Assembly (NCBI RefSeq): GCF_004122095.1
Contig: NZ_SAWZ01000006.1
Span: forward strand, 1-64,000
Length of the DNA: 64,000 bases
Reading direction: 5' to 3'
Source: Pseudoxanthomonas composti
GTDB taxonomy: Bacteria > Pseudomonadota > Gammaproteobacteria > Xanthomonadales > Xanthomonadaceae
Of this stretch, positions 36,281-45,093 are shown piece by piece (within the stretch, counting starts at the first letter, position 1; the number at the start of each line of letters is the position of its first letter). Position numbers and translations under genes: made by a program. Under the pieces are notes generated by a model that was not told the origin of the DNA, did no database searches, and worked only from the letters and a program-made list of their open reading frames with translations.

Positions 36281-36928
36281 CTACAGCACCTGCGGCGGCT
36301 GGCCGCCGACGATCACCACATCGGCGCGGCGCTGGGCGAACAGGCCCACGCAGACCACGCCCGGGATCTGGTTGATCGCCTTTTCCATCGCCACCGGATC
36401 GCTGATGGTGAGGTTGTGGATGTCCAGCACCACGTTGCCGTTGTCGGTGACCACGCCATCGCGCCAGACAGGCTGGCCGCCGGTCATGGCCAGGATTTCG
36501 CGGGCGACCAGGCTGCGCGCCATCGGAACGACCTCCACCGGCAGCGGGAACTTGCCCAGCGTGTTGACCTGCTTGGCCGGGTCGATGATGCAGACGAACT
36601 GCTGGCTGGCCTGGGCGATGATCTTCTCGCGCGTCAGCGCCGCCCCGCCGCCCTTGATCAGGCACTTGTTGGCATCGCACTCGTCGGCCCCGTCCACGTA
36701 CAGCGACAGGGTCCCGGTGTGATTCAGGTCCAGCACCTCGATACCATGCGCCTTCAGGCGCTGCGTGCTCTGCTCGGAGCTGGACACCGCGCCCTTGATG
36801 CGATCCTTGATCGCCCCCAGCGCATCGATGAAGTAGGCCACGGTCGAACCCGTTCCCACCCCGACGATCATGCCGTCCTGGACGTAGTCGATGGCTTTTT
36901 CGCCAGCCAGGCGCTTTGCTTCGGTCAT
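36281..36928 (-). CDS. rpiA: Ribose-5-phosphate isomerase A
   Basis: 215-residue RpiA, which interconverts ribulose 5-phosphate and ribose 5-phosphate in the pentose phosphate pathway. The nucleotide-like loop VGVGTGSTV, the DGADE motif and the [11 protein letters not shown] active-site segment are all intact. Length equals the family (E. coli 219). No Shine-Dalgarno sequence is evident just before ATG 36928; instead a long inverted repeat begins nine bases upstream, so the initiation region may be shaped by that repeat. Confidence 0.97.
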   Translation of the reverse strand: MTEAKRLAGEKAIDYVQDGMIVGVGTGSTVAYFIDALGAIKDRIKGAVSSSEQSTQRLKAHGIEVLDLNHTGTLSLYVDGADECDANKCLIKGGGAALTREKIIAQASQQFVCIIDPAKQVNTLGKFPLPVEVVPMARSLVAREILAMTGGQPVWRDGVVTDNGNVVLDIHNLTISDPVAMEKAINQIPGVVCVGLFAQRRADVVIVGGQPPQVL

Positions 36929-36936
36929 GGGGTTTT

Positions 36937-37043
36937 GAGGAACGAGTGGAGAGGAACGAGAAACGAGTGGAAGGCAGGCGCGAGCTGAGCGGAGGAGCGG
37001 AGGCGAGTGGTCACTCGTTCCTCGTTCCTCCTCACTCGTTTCT
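36937..37043. repeat. Long inverted repeat of GGAACGAG units (copy 5)
   Basis: Left arm 36937-36969 and right arm 37012-37043 are near reverse complements with a loop of about 42 bases. The right arm contains the stop codon of the EVE gene (37032-37034) and the left arm ends eight bases before the rpiA start on the minus strand. Confidence 0.85.
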
Positions 37044-37511
37044 GCCTTCCAGCGACAGCAGCAGCTTCCACTGCGCCGCGCTCACCGGCAGCACCGACAG
37101 CCGCGTGCCCTTGCGAATCAGGGCGAAGTCCTCGCCCAGCTGCTCGGCATGCTCGCGGATCTGGTTCAGGCTGATGCCGTGCTTGAGGTGGCGTACGTAC
37201 TTGACGTCCACCAGCTCCCAGCGCGGTTGCTCGGGGTTGGATTTCTCGTCGAAGTACTTGGACTTCCTGTCGAACTGGCTGGGGTCCGGATAGGCGGTGC
37301 AGGCCACTTCGGCGATGCCGTAAATGCCCGGGACCTCGGCATTGGAGTGGTAGAACAGCACGCCGTCGCCGACCTGCATGGCCTTCATGAAGTTGCGGGC
37401 CTGGTAGTTGCGCACCCCGGTCCAGGGCTCGGTGCCCACGCGCTTGAGATCGTCGATGGAAAAATCGTCCGGCTCGGACTTCATCAGCCAGTAGCGTTTG
37501 CGCGCGGTCAT
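37032..37511 (-). CDS. EVE domain-containing protein
   Basis: 159-residue protein made up of one EVE domain, a PUA-like fold that reads modified bases in nucleic acids; the motifs [19 protein letters not shown] and [11 protein letters not shown] are typical of the bacterial THYN1-like group. The final three residues and stop lie in the GGAACGAG repeat. The start ATG 37511 overlaps the fau stop by four bases (ATGA), so the two are coupled. Its ligand is unknown; no link to the nearby restriction system is proven. Confidence 0.93.
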   Translation of the reverse strand: MTARKRYWLMKSEPDDFSIDDLKRVGTEPWTGVRNYQARNFMKAMQVGDGVLFYHSNAEVPGIYGIAEVACTAYPDPSQFDRKSKYFDEKSNPEQPRWELVDVKYVRHLKHGISLNQIREHAEQLGEDFALIRKGTRLSVLPVSAAQWKLLLSLEGRNE

Positions 37512-38095
37512 CGGGACTCCGGGATGAGGGTGGCCGATTCGGTGCAGATCGCATCGGGACGCACGTCCCACGGCCGGGGCGGGGGCAGGGCGACGCGCTG
37601 GGCTTCGAAGGCCGCGCCCACCAGCCAGGGCGGGGCGGGGGCGTGGGCGCGCGCGGCGAAGCTGCGGTCGTACCAGCCACCGCCCATGCCGAGCCGGTGG
37701 CCGGCCTCGTCGAATCCCACCAGCGGCATCACCACCAGCGCCATCTGCGCAGGCTCCAGCGCCGAGGACGGCGCCAGGTCGGGCTCGGGGATGCCGAAGC
37801 GGTTGGTCACCAGCGCATCGCCCGGGCGCCAGGGCGCAAAGCGCAGTTCCTCGCCGTACAGCACCGGCAGGCAGTACACCAGGCCCGGCGGCAGCTTGAG
37901 CTGGAAGGCATGCAGGCCGATCTCGCCGTCGGTCGCCCAATAGCCGGCGACATAGCCGCGATCGGGCAGGAAGGGCAGGGCCAGCAGCCTGGCCGCAAGC
38001 GCCTCGGCACCCGCGATGCGCTGCGCGGCCGGCAGGGCGCGGCGCCGCTCGCGCAGCGTGCGGCGCAGGGCAGGCAGGGCATCGCTTTCGGTCAT
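37508..38095 (-). CDS. fau: 5-formyltetrahydrofolate cyclo-ligase
   Basis: 195-residue MTHFS that converts 5-formyl-THF to 5,10-methenyl-THF using ATP. It contains the basic N-terminal helix, DGEIGLHAF and a C-terminal phosphate-binding stretch GMGGGWYDRSFA. ATG 38095 is preferred; an upstream in-frame ATG at 38134 lies inside the terminator hairpin of the 6S RNA gene. Position directly after 6S RNA is the arrangement seen in E. coli, where ssrS and ygfA are cotranscribed. Confidence 0.95.
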   Translation of the reverse strand: MTESDALPALRRTLRERRRALPAAQRIAGAEALAARLLALPFLPDRGYVAGYWATDGEIGLHAFQLKLPPGLVYCLPVLYGEELRFAPWRPGDALVTNRFGIPEPDLAPSSALEPAQMALVVMPLVGFDEAGHRLGMGGGWYDRSFAARAHAPAPPWLVGAAFEAQRVALPPPRPWDVRPDAICTESATLIPESR

Positions 38096-38136
38096 GGAAA
38101 AAAGAATGCCGCGTCCTGGTGCAGGGCGCGGCATTC
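38096..38136 (-). terminator. Intrinsic terminator of 6S RNA
   Basis: On the minus strand a perfect 10-bp GC-rich stem (38136-38127 with 38113-38104) is followed by a T-rich run ending at about 38097. It separates the 6S RNA from fau, though read-through into fau is plausible. Confidence 0.9.
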
Positions 38137-38150
38137 TAGAAGATTCAATA

Positions 38151-38333
38151 CATCCTCCGCCAATGGCGATGCTTCGAAACGACCTTGAACCCGAGGTCCA
38201 AGTGGGACAGCTCTAGCGCCATCGGGCTTCCCGCTACAAGGCGGACTTGCGCTCCCGGCTTCCGTCGCTGCCCCGGTGTCGTTATTAAGGGACAAGGCGA
38301 ATGTTTTGACGCTGTCGCACACAGCAGAGGATG
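38151..38333 (-). ncRNA. ssrS: 6S RNA
   Basis: About 183 nt between zapA and fau on the same strand, the conserved position of ssrS. The ends pair (CATCCTC near the 5' end with GAGGATG at the 3' end) and the interior carries the GGGTTCAAGG-like 3' arm seen in the family. A TATACT hexamer (38346-38341) lies 7-8 bases before the 5' end, and no good -35 was seen. Known role: binds sigma-70 RNA polymerase in stationary phase and mimics an open promoter. Ends are estimated to a few bases. An artefactual ORF in this interval was rejected. Confidence 0.85.
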
Positions 38334-38442
38334 CAGGCGCAGTATAGCCCCGTGCCCCCGCTTGCACACCCCGTTCGTCGGTCCGGTTCAGCGCGCGCTG
38401 CGTTGTATCGACATCGTGTGATGGCAGGCGGTTTTTTTGCGC

Positions 38443-38742
38443 CTAGCGCGCAGTGCCGTCGGGCAACTGGTCCAGGCGATGCTGCAGGTCGTCGATGATG
38501 CGCGTGAACTCGCGCTGGCGCTGGTGCTGCTCATCGCGCATCTGCTGCAGCTCGTGGGCCAGGTTGAGCGCGGCCAGCACGGCGATGCGGTCCACGGCGG
38601 TCATTTTGTTGCTGCCGCGCACCTCGCGCATGCGCGTGTCCAGCAGCTTGGCGGCGGCCATCAGGCTGCCGCGCTCGCCGGGCTCGACCCCGATGGTGTA
38701 CTCGCGGTCGAGGATGTGGACGTTGACCGCTTCGTTGTTCAC
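38443..38742 (-). CDS. zapA: Cell division protein ZapA
   Basis: 99-residue ZapA that bundles FtsZ filaments at midcell. The N-terminal beta strand region NVHILDREYTIGV, then the long C-terminal coiled-coil helix, are typical. The ATG overlaps the preceding small ORF by four bases. In the order TIGR02449-zapA-6S RNA-fau this is the standard gammaproteobacterial neighbourhood. Confidence 0.96.
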   Translation of the reverse strand: MNNEAVNVHILDREYTIGVEPGERGSLMAAAKLLDTRMREVRGSNKMTAVDRIAVLAALNLAHELQQMRDEQHQRQREFTRIIDDLQHRLDQLPDGTAR

Positions 38743-38960
38743 GTGTGCTGCTCCAGGGAGCGCAGGCGCGTGATCATCGCTTCCACGCGCGAGCGCACCG
38801 CATCGTTCTTGGCGATCAGCTGCGAGCGCTCGCTCATCAGCTGTTCCTGCTGCTGGCGCAGGCTGCGGTTCTCCTCGCCCAGGCGCTGGCAGCGGTCGGC
38901 CAGCTCATGCACGCGCGAGGCCAGGGCACGGAGCTGTTCGAGGGTGTCGTCGGAGGACAT
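38739..38960 (-). CDS. TIGR02449 family small coiled-coil protein
   Basis: 73-residue, almost wholly coiled coil (leucines and arginines in heptads from about residue 6 to 70), with ATG 38960 chosen because it matches the family start MSSDDTLEQL. Family members sit upstream of zapA and are sometimes considered ZapB-like. It overlaps zapA by four bases, hence coupled translation. The EAL/GGDEF gene ends five bases upstream. Confidence 0.88.
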   Translation of the reverse strand: MSSDDTLEQLRALASRVHELADRCQRLGEENRSLRQQQEQLMSERSQLIAKNDAVRSRVEAMITRLRSLEQHT

Positions 38961-38965
38961 GGGGC

Positions 38966-41275
38966 TCACGATAGCGTGCGCGCAGGCGGCGTCAAGGGAA
39001 GCGCGCCGTGCCCGGTGCCGGGGGAATACTCCAGGATGAAGGCCAGGCACTCCGGCCCGGGCAGGGCGCGGGAGATGTAGTGGCCCTGGACCTCATCGCA
39101 GCCGTTGGCCTGCAGCAACGCCAGCTGGCCGGCATGTTCCACGCCCTCGGCCACCACGTTCAGGCCCAGCGAGCGGCTCATGTTGATGATGATCTGGGTC
39201 AGCGCCTGGTCGTCGGCGTTGTGGGTCAGGTCGCGGACGAACTCCTGGTCGATCTTCAGCGTCGTCAGCGGCAGCCGCTTGAGGTAGGACAGGGAGGAGT
39301 AGCCCGTGCCGAAGTCGTCGATGGCCAGGGCCACGCCGAGCTGGCGGCAGGCGCGCAGGGTGTCGGCGTTCTTGGCCGGATTGGCCATGATGGTCGATTC
39401 GGTCAGCTCCAGCTCCAGCCGGCGCGGGTCCACGCCGGTCTCGGCGATCACCGTCTCCAGCACCCGGCTCAGGTCGCCGCGCTGCAGCTGCAGGGCCGAG
39501 ACATTGACCGAGACCGACAGGTCGCTGCGGCCCTGCGCATGCCAGTCCACCAGGGTCTGGCAGGCCTGGCGCAGGGTCCAGGTGCCGATCTCCAGGATCA
39601 GCCCGGTCTCCTCGGCCAGCGGGATGAACTCGCTGGGCGCCACGCTGCCGAACTCGCGGCTCTCCCAGCGCAGCAGGGCCTCGGCGCCGACGATCTGCTG
39701 GGAGGCCAGGCCCATGCGCGGCTGGTAGACCAGATACAGCTCCTCGCGCTCCAGCGCCCGCCGCAGGCCGCTGGCCAGGATCGCGCGGTGCTTGGTCTTC
39801 TCGTCCATCGCCACCGAGTACAGCTGGTAGGTGTGACGACCGGCGGCCTTGGCCTGGTACATGGCCGTATCGGCATGCTTGAGCAGGTCCGAGGGCACCT
39901 GCGCATGGTCGGGATACAGGCTGATGCCGATGGACGGCGAGACCGCCATCTCCAGCCGCTCGCCGAAGGCCAGCGGGGCGTGGAAGGCCTCGATCACCCG
40001 CGCCCCCACCGCTTCGGCCTGCTGATGCGAGGCGATGCCTTCGACGATGACAGTGAACTCATCGCCACTGAGGCGGGCCACGGTGTGCTGGGCGCCCACG
40101 GCCTGCTGCACGCGGGCGGCCGCCGCGCGCAGGATGCGGTCGCCGGTGGCATGGCCCAGCGAGTCGTTGATGTCCTTGAAACGGTCCAGGTCCACGAACA
40201 GCACCGCCACCCGCCCGCCCTCGCGGCGCGCGCGCACCACCGCCCGCGACAGCCGCTCGGACAGCAGGGCGCGGTTGGGCAGGCCGGTGAGGGTGTCGTA
40301 GTTGGCCAGGTAGCGCAGCTCCTGTTCGGCGCGCTTCTGGTCGGTGATGTCGTTGAAGATCAGCACGTAGAGGTGGCGCTCGCCATCGGCGTCCAGAACC
40401 TCGTTGGCGTCGATCCGGCACAGCACCTCGTCGCCGTCCTTGCGCGCGTTCCAGACATCGCCCGACCAGCGTCCGTCGCGGGTCAGGGGCAGCTGGATCC
40501 GCGCGCGCAGGTCCTCGGCGTTCTGCGGGCTGCCGATGACGGTGACCGGTTGCCCGCGCACCTCGGCCTCGCTGTAGCCGGTGATGCGAGTGAAGGACGG
40601 GTTGACCGTGACGAAGTTGAACTCCCAGTCCAGCACCGCCACCGCCTCGCCCATGCTGCGCATCACCTCGCTGGCGATGCGGTGCTCGTAGGCGGCGCGG
40701 CGGCTGTTGGTGACATCGCGCGCCACCCCGGCCAGGCGCACCGGGCTGCCGTCGGCGCCGTGCTCCACCACCCGGCCGCGTGCGCGGATCCAGACCCAGG
40801 TCGGGTCCTGGCCCAGCCGCATGCGATGTTCCGAGGCGAAGACCGGCGTGTCGCCCTGCAGGTGCGCGCGCAGGCGTTCCATCACCAGCGGCAGGTCCTG
40901 CTCGTGGATGGGGGGCAGGTCCTGTTCGTCTTCCAGGACCGTGATCGCGCCGCTGCGTGGACGCTCGCCGGCGTGCATGCGATGCAAGCGGCGATGCACC
41001 AGGTCGTAATCCCAGAAGTGTTCGCCGGAGGCCCACAGCGCCTGCTTGAGGTATTCGTCGCGGCGATCCTGCGGCAGCTCAGGGATGACCGAGGACGCCG
41101 ACTGCTCGCGGCGGGTGCGCAGGTACGAGTGGATGCCGATGACCAGGGAGAAGATCAGGATCAGCAACGATAGGAGCAGCCACGGCAGGCGGCCGGTCTG
41201 GATGAGGCTTGTAGCCAGGAAAGGCGCTGGAAGCATTGCGTCCGCGGAGATCGGAAGAGGCGCCGGATGACCCAT
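38966..41275 (-). CDS. PAS-GGDEF-EAL c-di-GMP signalling protein
   Basis: 769-residue membrane-anchored cyclic-di-GMP enzyme. A membrane helix (29-51) is followed by two PAS-like domains (about 76-190 and 195-315), a GGDEF domain with SGDEF at 403-407, and an EAL domain with EALLRW (532-537) and DDFGTGYS near 658. The first Gly of GGDEF is Ser, and no RxxD inhibitory site lies five residues upstream, so the cyclase half may be weak or a GTP sensor while the phosphodiesterase half looks complete. It ends five bases before TIGR02449, in line with zapA, so c-di-GMP and division genes may share a transcript. Confidence 0.93.
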   Translation of the reverse strand: MGHPAPLPISADAMLPAPFLATSLIQTGRLPWLLLSLLILIFSLVIGIHSYLRTRREQSASSVIPELPQDRRDEYLKQALWASGEHFWDYDLVHRRLHRMHAGERPRSGAITVLEDEQDLPPIHEQDLPLVMERLRAHLQGDTPVFASEHRMRLGQDPTWVWIRARGRVVEHGADGSPVRLAGVARDVTNSRRAAYEHRIASEVMRSMGEAVAVLDWEFNFVTVNPSFTRITGYSEAEVRGQPVTVIGSPQNAEDLRARIQLPLTRDGRWSGDVWNARKDGDEVLCRIDANEVLDADGERHLYVLIFNDITDQKRAEQELRYLANYDTLTGLPNRALLSERLSRAVVRARREGGRVAVLFVDLDRFKDINDSLGHATGDRILRAAAARVQQAVGAQHTVARLSGDEFTVIVEGIASHQQAEAVGARVIEAFHAPLAFGERLEMAVSPSIGISLYPDHAQVPSDLLKHADTAMYQAKAAGRHTYQLYSVAMDEKTKHRAILASGLRRALEREELYLVYQPRMGLASQQIVGAEALLRWESREFGSVAPSEFIPLAEETGLILEIGTWTLRQACQTLVDWHAQGRSDLSVSVNVSALQLQRGDLSRVLETVIAETGVDPRRLELELTESTIMANPAKNADTLRACRQLGVALAIDDFGTGYSSLSYLKRLPLTTLKIDQEFVRDLTHNADDQALTQIIINMSRSLGLNVVAEGVEHAGQLALLQANGCDEVQGHYISRALPGPECLAFILEYSPGTGHGALPLTPPARTLS

Positions 41276-41373
41276 CGAGTGTAGGCAGCGCTGGAACCGG
41301 TAACAAGCCTTGAATCAGGGGGTTCTTGTTAAACTTCCGCAATGCGCATGCAGAAACAGAAGCGAGAGATGCA

Positions 41374-41916
41374 ATGACCGGACTGCCGAGCGTGCAGGAA
41401 GTGGAACAGGCGGCGCAGCGGCTGTCGCTGGGCGCCAGTGCGAGCGAGCTGCACGGCGGTTTGTGCGGTTGGCTGGCCGGGGGTGGCCAGGCCAGCGCGC
41501 AGTGGCCGTCCAAGGTGCTGGCCGACGATGCCCTGGCGCCGGTACCCGCCGGCAGCGTGCTGGAAACGCTGCAGGAGACCAGCGCCCAGCAGCTGGAGGA
41601 CCGCAGCTTCGGCTTCGAGCTGCTGCTGCCCCCGTCCGACCAGGGCACGACCGAGCGCGCCGCCGCGCTGTTCGACTGGTGCCGCGGCTTCCTTGGCGGC
41701 TTCGGCCTGGCCGCCGGGGCCAAGCCGCCGCTGTCCGAGGAAGGCCAGGAGGCGTTGGGCGACCTGGCGCGCCTGGCGCAGGCCGCGCCGGAAACCGGCG
41801 AGGAGGAGGAAGACCAGGACGCGCTGGCCGAGATCGAGGAATTCGTGCGCGTGGCCGCCCTGCTGCTGCACAGCGACTGCGTGCTGGCCACCCGCCACCG
41901 CCAGCGCCTGAACTGA
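41374..41916 (+). CDS. ygfB: UPF0149 family protein YgfB
   Basis: 180-residue YgfB/UPF0149 protein with the usual CRGFLGGFG segment and acidic C-terminal region. ATG 41374 was chosen over the upstream in-frame ATG 41326 on family length. The stop TGA overlaps the pepP start by one base. The conserved ygfB-pepP order in gammaproteobacteria is kept. In Pseudomonas a homologue affects lysis-related regulation; a role is not established here. Confidence 0.92.
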   Translation: MTGLPSVQEVEQAAQRLSLGASASELHGGLCGWLAGGGQASAQWPSKVLADDALAPVPAGSVLETLQETSAQQLEDRSFGFELLLPPSDQGTTERAAALFDWCRGFLGGFGLAAGAKPPLSEEGQEALGDLARLAQAAPETGEEEEDQDALAEIEEFVRVAALLLHSDCVLATRHRQRLN

Positions 41917-43247
41917 TGAAGGCAGCCTCCGGGATCACTGCGGCCGAGTTCGCGCGCCGCCGCAAGCAGCTCATGCAGATGGCCGGCGAGGACGCGATCC
42001 TCATCCTGCCGGCCGCCCCCGAGCGAGTGCGCAGCCTCGATACCCATTACCCCTACCGGCAGGATTCGGACTTCTGGTACCTGACCGGCTTCCCCGAGCC
42101 CGAGGCGGTGCTGGCGCTGATCCCCGGCCGCCGCCATGGCGAGGTGGTGCTGTTCTGCCGCCCGCGCGATCCCGAGCGCGAAAGCTGGGATGGTCCGCGT
42201 GCCGGCCAGGAAGGCGCGGTGGAGCGCTACGGCATGGACGATGCCTATCCGATCGAGGATATGGACGAGATCCTGCCCGGGCTGCTGGAAGGCCGCTCGC
42301 GCGTGTATTACCACTTCGGGCGCGAGCCGGAGTTCGACCGCACGCTGATCAGCTGGGTCAACCAGGTGCGCGCGCAGGTGCGCCATGGCGCGCAGCCGCC
42401 CCACGAGTTCCTGGAGCTGGGACACCTGCTGCACGAGCAGCGGCTGTTCAAGTCCAAGGACGAGCTGCGGCTGATGCAGCGCGCGGCCGACATCAGCGTG
42501 CAGGCGCATCTTGCGGCCATGCACGGGGCCCATGCCGGCGTGCACGAGTACCAGCTGCAGGCGGTGATCGAATGCGTGTTCCGCGCCAGCGACGCCTGGC
42601 CGGCCTACGGCAGCATCGTCGGCGCCGGTGCCAACGGCTGCGTGCTGCACTACGTGGCCAACAACGCCGCCGCGCGCGATGGCGAGCTGGTGCTGATCGA
42701 TGCAGGGGCCGAGTACCGCGGCTACGCCAGCGACATCACCCGCACCTTCCCGGTCAACGGCCGCTTCACCCCGGAACAGCGGGCCCTGCACGACCTGGTC
42801 ACCCAGGCGCAGCAGGCGGCCATGGCCCAGGCGCGGCCGGGCGTGCCCTACGAGGCCGGCCACCAGGCCGCGGTGGAGACCCTGACCGAGGGCCTGCTGC
42901 AGCTGGGCCTGCTGAGCGGCACGTTGGAAGAGAACCTGGCCGAAGCGAGTTACAAGCGCTTCTACCGGCACAAGACCGGCCACTGGCTGGGCCTGGATAC
43001 GCACGATGTGGGCGATTACCGCATCGATGGGCAGTCGCGCCTGCTGGAGCCGGGCATGGTGTTCACCATCGAACCCGGGCTCTACATCGCCCCGGACGAC
43101 ACCTCGGTGGCGGCGAAATGGCGTGGCATCGGGATTCGCACCGAGGACAATGTGGTGATCACCGCCAACGGCCACGAGGTGCTGACCGCCGCCCTGGCCC
43201 GCAGCGCCGAGGAAATCGAGGCCGTCATGGCCGCGCGCGTGGCCTGA
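41916..43247 (+). CDS. pepP: Xaa-Pro aminopeptidase P
   Basis: 443-residue M24B metallopeptidase that removes an N-terminal residue preceding proline. The dinuclear metal site is visible in order: LIDAGAEY...SDITRTF (two Asp), HKTGHWLG (His), FTIEPGLY (Glu) and GIRTEDNVVIT (Glu). N-terminal creatinase-like domain intact. Length equals E. coli PepP (441). It is convergent with the second M24 gene, pepQ, with a REP hairpin between. Confidence 0.96.
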   Translation: MKAASGITAAEFARRRKQLMQMAGEDAILILPAAPERVRSLDTHYPYRQDSDFWYLTGFPEPEAVLALIPGRRHGEVVLFCRPRDPERESWDGPRAGQEGAVERYGMDDAYPIEDMDEILPGLLEGRSRVYYHFGREPEFDRTLISWVNQVRAQVRHGAQPPHEFLELGHLLHEQRLFKSKDELRLMQRAADISVQAHLAAMHGAHAGVHEYQLQAVIECVFRASDAWPAYGSIVGAGANGCVLHYVANNAAARDGELVLIDAGAEYRGYASDITRTFPVNGRFTPEQRALHDLVTQAQQAAMAQARPGVPYEAGHQAAVETLTEGLLQLGLLSGTLEENLAEASYKRFYRHKTGHWLGLDTHDVGDYRIDGQSRLLEPGMVFTIEPGLYIAPDDTSVAAKWRGIGIRTEDNVVITANGHEVLTAALARSAEEIEAVMAARVA

Positions 43248-43272
43248 AGAGATCGTCGCCCCACAAAAGCAT

Positions 43273-43320
43273 CTGTGGGAGCGGCTGATGGCCCGAGGCC
43301 ACCTAGAGCCGCTCCCACAG
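43273..43320. repeat. GGGAGCGGCT-type REP hairpin (copy 3)
   Basis: Perfect 14-bp stem (43273-43286 with 43307-43320) around a 20-base loop, of the same family as the lipB and rpiA copies but with a shorter arm. It lies between convergent pepP and pepQ, consistent with a shared terminator. Confidence 0.85.
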
Positions 43321-43353
43321 GGAAATCGTGATGGTGCGACTTACGCGTCCGGC

Positions 43354-44679
43354 TCAGGCCGCCGCGAATACCGGCCTGGTGAGGTTGTCGGCCTCGCCTT
43401 CGGTGCACAGCACCTCGTCCTCGATGCGGATGCCGCCGTAGGGACGGAAGGCGTCCACGCGCGACCAGTTCACCGCGTCGGCGTGGCCATTGCCGCGCAG
43501 TTCCTCCAGCAGCATGTCCACGAAGTACAGCCCCGGCTCGATCGTCACCACCATGCCCGGCTCCAGCACGCGGGTCATGCGCAGGTAGGGATGGCCCTGC
43601 GGGCGCTCGATGCGGCCGCCGTGGTCCGAGGCGGCGAAGCCGGCCACGTCGTGCACCTGCAGGCCGATCGGATGGCCCAGCCCGTGCGGGAAGAAGGCAG
43701 CGCTGACGCCGCTGGCCAGGGCCGCTTCCGGCGAGACCTTCAGGACATCGAAATCGCGCAGGATGCCGGCCAGGGTCAGGTGCGCGTCGATGTGCAGCTG
43801 GCGGTAGTCGGTGCCGGCGCGCACGGCCCGGCACATGCCCTGTTGCGCCTGGTCCACCGCATCGATCAGCGCCTGGAACTCGCTGCCGGTGTCGGTCGCG
43901 TAGGTGCGGGTGATGTCGGCCGCATAGCCGCCGGCATCGGCGCCGGCGTCGATGAGGAAGCTGCGCGATGGCGCAGGCGCGGTGCGGCCCAGCTCGGTGT
44001 AGTGCAGCACCGCGCAGTGCTCGTTGAGGGCGATGATGTTGCCGTAGGGCAGGTCGTTGGCGTCCTGGCCGACCGCGGCGCAGTAGGCCATGTGGATGGC
44101 GAACTCGCTGGCGCCGGCGCGGAAGGCCGCCTCGGCGGCGCGGTGGCCACGCACGGCCAGCTGCTGCGCCTGGCGCATCAGCGCAACCTCGTAGGGCGTC
44201 TTGTAGCTGCGGTGGTATTCCAGGTACTGCACGACCGCTTCGGGGTTGTTGGGCGCAAAGGCGCCCAGCGTGCTCTGCGGCTCGCCCAGGATCGCGCAGC
44301 GTGCGGCATCGCCGGGCAGCAGCGGCAGGGCCTGGTCGGGCGTGCGGATGATGTGGATGTCGAAGTGCGCCACCCACCAGCCGCTGGGCGCATCGGGCAC
44401 GGCGTGCCAGTAGTCGAAGGGCTGCAGGAAGATCAGCTTGGGCCGCTGCCCGGGCGTGTAGACGATCCAGCTATGCGGCACGCGCAGCAGCGGCAGCCAC
44501 GCCTTGAACTGCGGATTGACGAAGAACGGATAGGCCTGGTCGTCGAACAGCTTGGCGTGCTGGGTGCCGCTGGGGATGACCAGGTGATCCAATCCGCCAC
44601 GCTCCAGCGCGGTTCCGGCGCGCTGCATGAGCACGCGCAGATGATCGGCGTAGAGCGGGGCGGGATCGGTCACGGACAT
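43354..44679 (-). CDS. pepQ: Xaa-Pro dipeptidase (prolidase)
   Basis: 441-residue M24 dipeptidase that cleaves Xaa-Pro dipeptides, close in length to E. coli PepQ (443) and to bacterial organophosphorus acid anhydrolases. Metal ligands follow the M24 pattern: LIDAGADAGGYAADITRTY, FPHGLGHPIGLQVHD, TIEPGLYF and GIRIEDEV. It is distinct from the adjacent PepP. PilZ lies 66 bases upstream on the same strand. Confidence 0.93.
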   Translation of the reverse strand: MSVTDPAPLYADHLRVLMQRAGTALERGGLDHLVIPSGTQHAKLFDDQAYPFFVNPQFKAWLPLLRVPHSWIVYTPGQRPKLIFLQPFDYWHAVPDAPSGWWVAHFDIHIIRTPDQALPLLPGDAARCAILGEPQSTLGAFAPNNPEAVVQYLEYHRSYKTPYEVALMRQAQQLAVRGHRAAEAAFRAGASEFAIHMAYCAAVGQDANDLPYGNIIALNEHCAVLHYTELGRTAPAPSRSFLIDAGADAGGYAADITRTYATDTGSEFQALIDAVDQAQQGMCRAVRAGTDYRQLHIDAHLTLAGILRDFDVLKVSPEAALASGVSAAFFPHGLGHPIGLQVHDVAGFAASDHGGRIERPQGHPYLRMTRVLEPGMVVTIEPGLYFVDMLLEELRGNGHADAVNWSRVDAFRPYGGIRIEDEVLCTEGEADNLTRPVFAAA

Positions 44680-44745
44680 GGTGGCGGCTCACTGCGGAAA
44701 GTCCGCGATTTTGCCGCATCGGGCCGATGCGCGCAGCGCCAACGC

Positions 44746-45093
44746 TCAGCGCGGCTGGGTCGCCGCGCGCGCGATCCAGGCCCGAAGCGCCTGCAGGTGC
44801 GCCTCGGACACCGTCAGGAAACGCAGGCCCGCCCACACCCGCCCGGGCGTGTTGGCCATGCCGTGCCATAGCACCTGGGCGCCGACATCGATGGTCTCGC
44901 TGCCGTGGATGCCGCTCACCGGGAACTGCAGCTGGTACAGCACGTTCTCGCCCACCGGCACGTGCGCGATCAGCAGCATGCCGGTCTCGGACAGGTTGCC
45001 CACCTGCCCCATCGGCACATCGGTCATGGCGTCGGTGACGGTCATGGTCTCGCGCACCGGCTGGCGCGGGGCACGGCGCAGGTCGTGGATCAT
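44746..45093 (-). CDS. PilZ domain protein
   Basis: 115-residue single-domain PilZ protein with the c-di-GMP signature RxxxR (Arg6 and Arg10) and NLSETG (33-38, DxSxxG type), so it is likely a functional c-di-GMP receptor. Its start overlaps the stop of the DUF1631 gene by four bases (ATGA), indicating translational coupling. Partner proteins are not identified in the window, but two c-di-GMP-related products lie nearby. Confidence 0.92.
   Translation of the reverse strand: MIHDLRRAPRQPVRETMTVTDAMTDVPMGQVGNLSETGMLLIAHVPVGENVLYQLQFPVSGIHGSETIDVGAQVLWHGMANTPGRVWAGLRFLTVSEAHLQALRAWIARAATQPR

Noticed and set aside
38092-38369. Small open frames inside the 6S RNA interval
   Set aside because: They lack start context and coincide with the RNA gene and its terminator hairpin.
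39008-41173. 721-codon open frame on the plus strand opposite the EAL/GGDEF gene
   Set aside because: Shadow; the minus-strand product has full EAL and PAS features.
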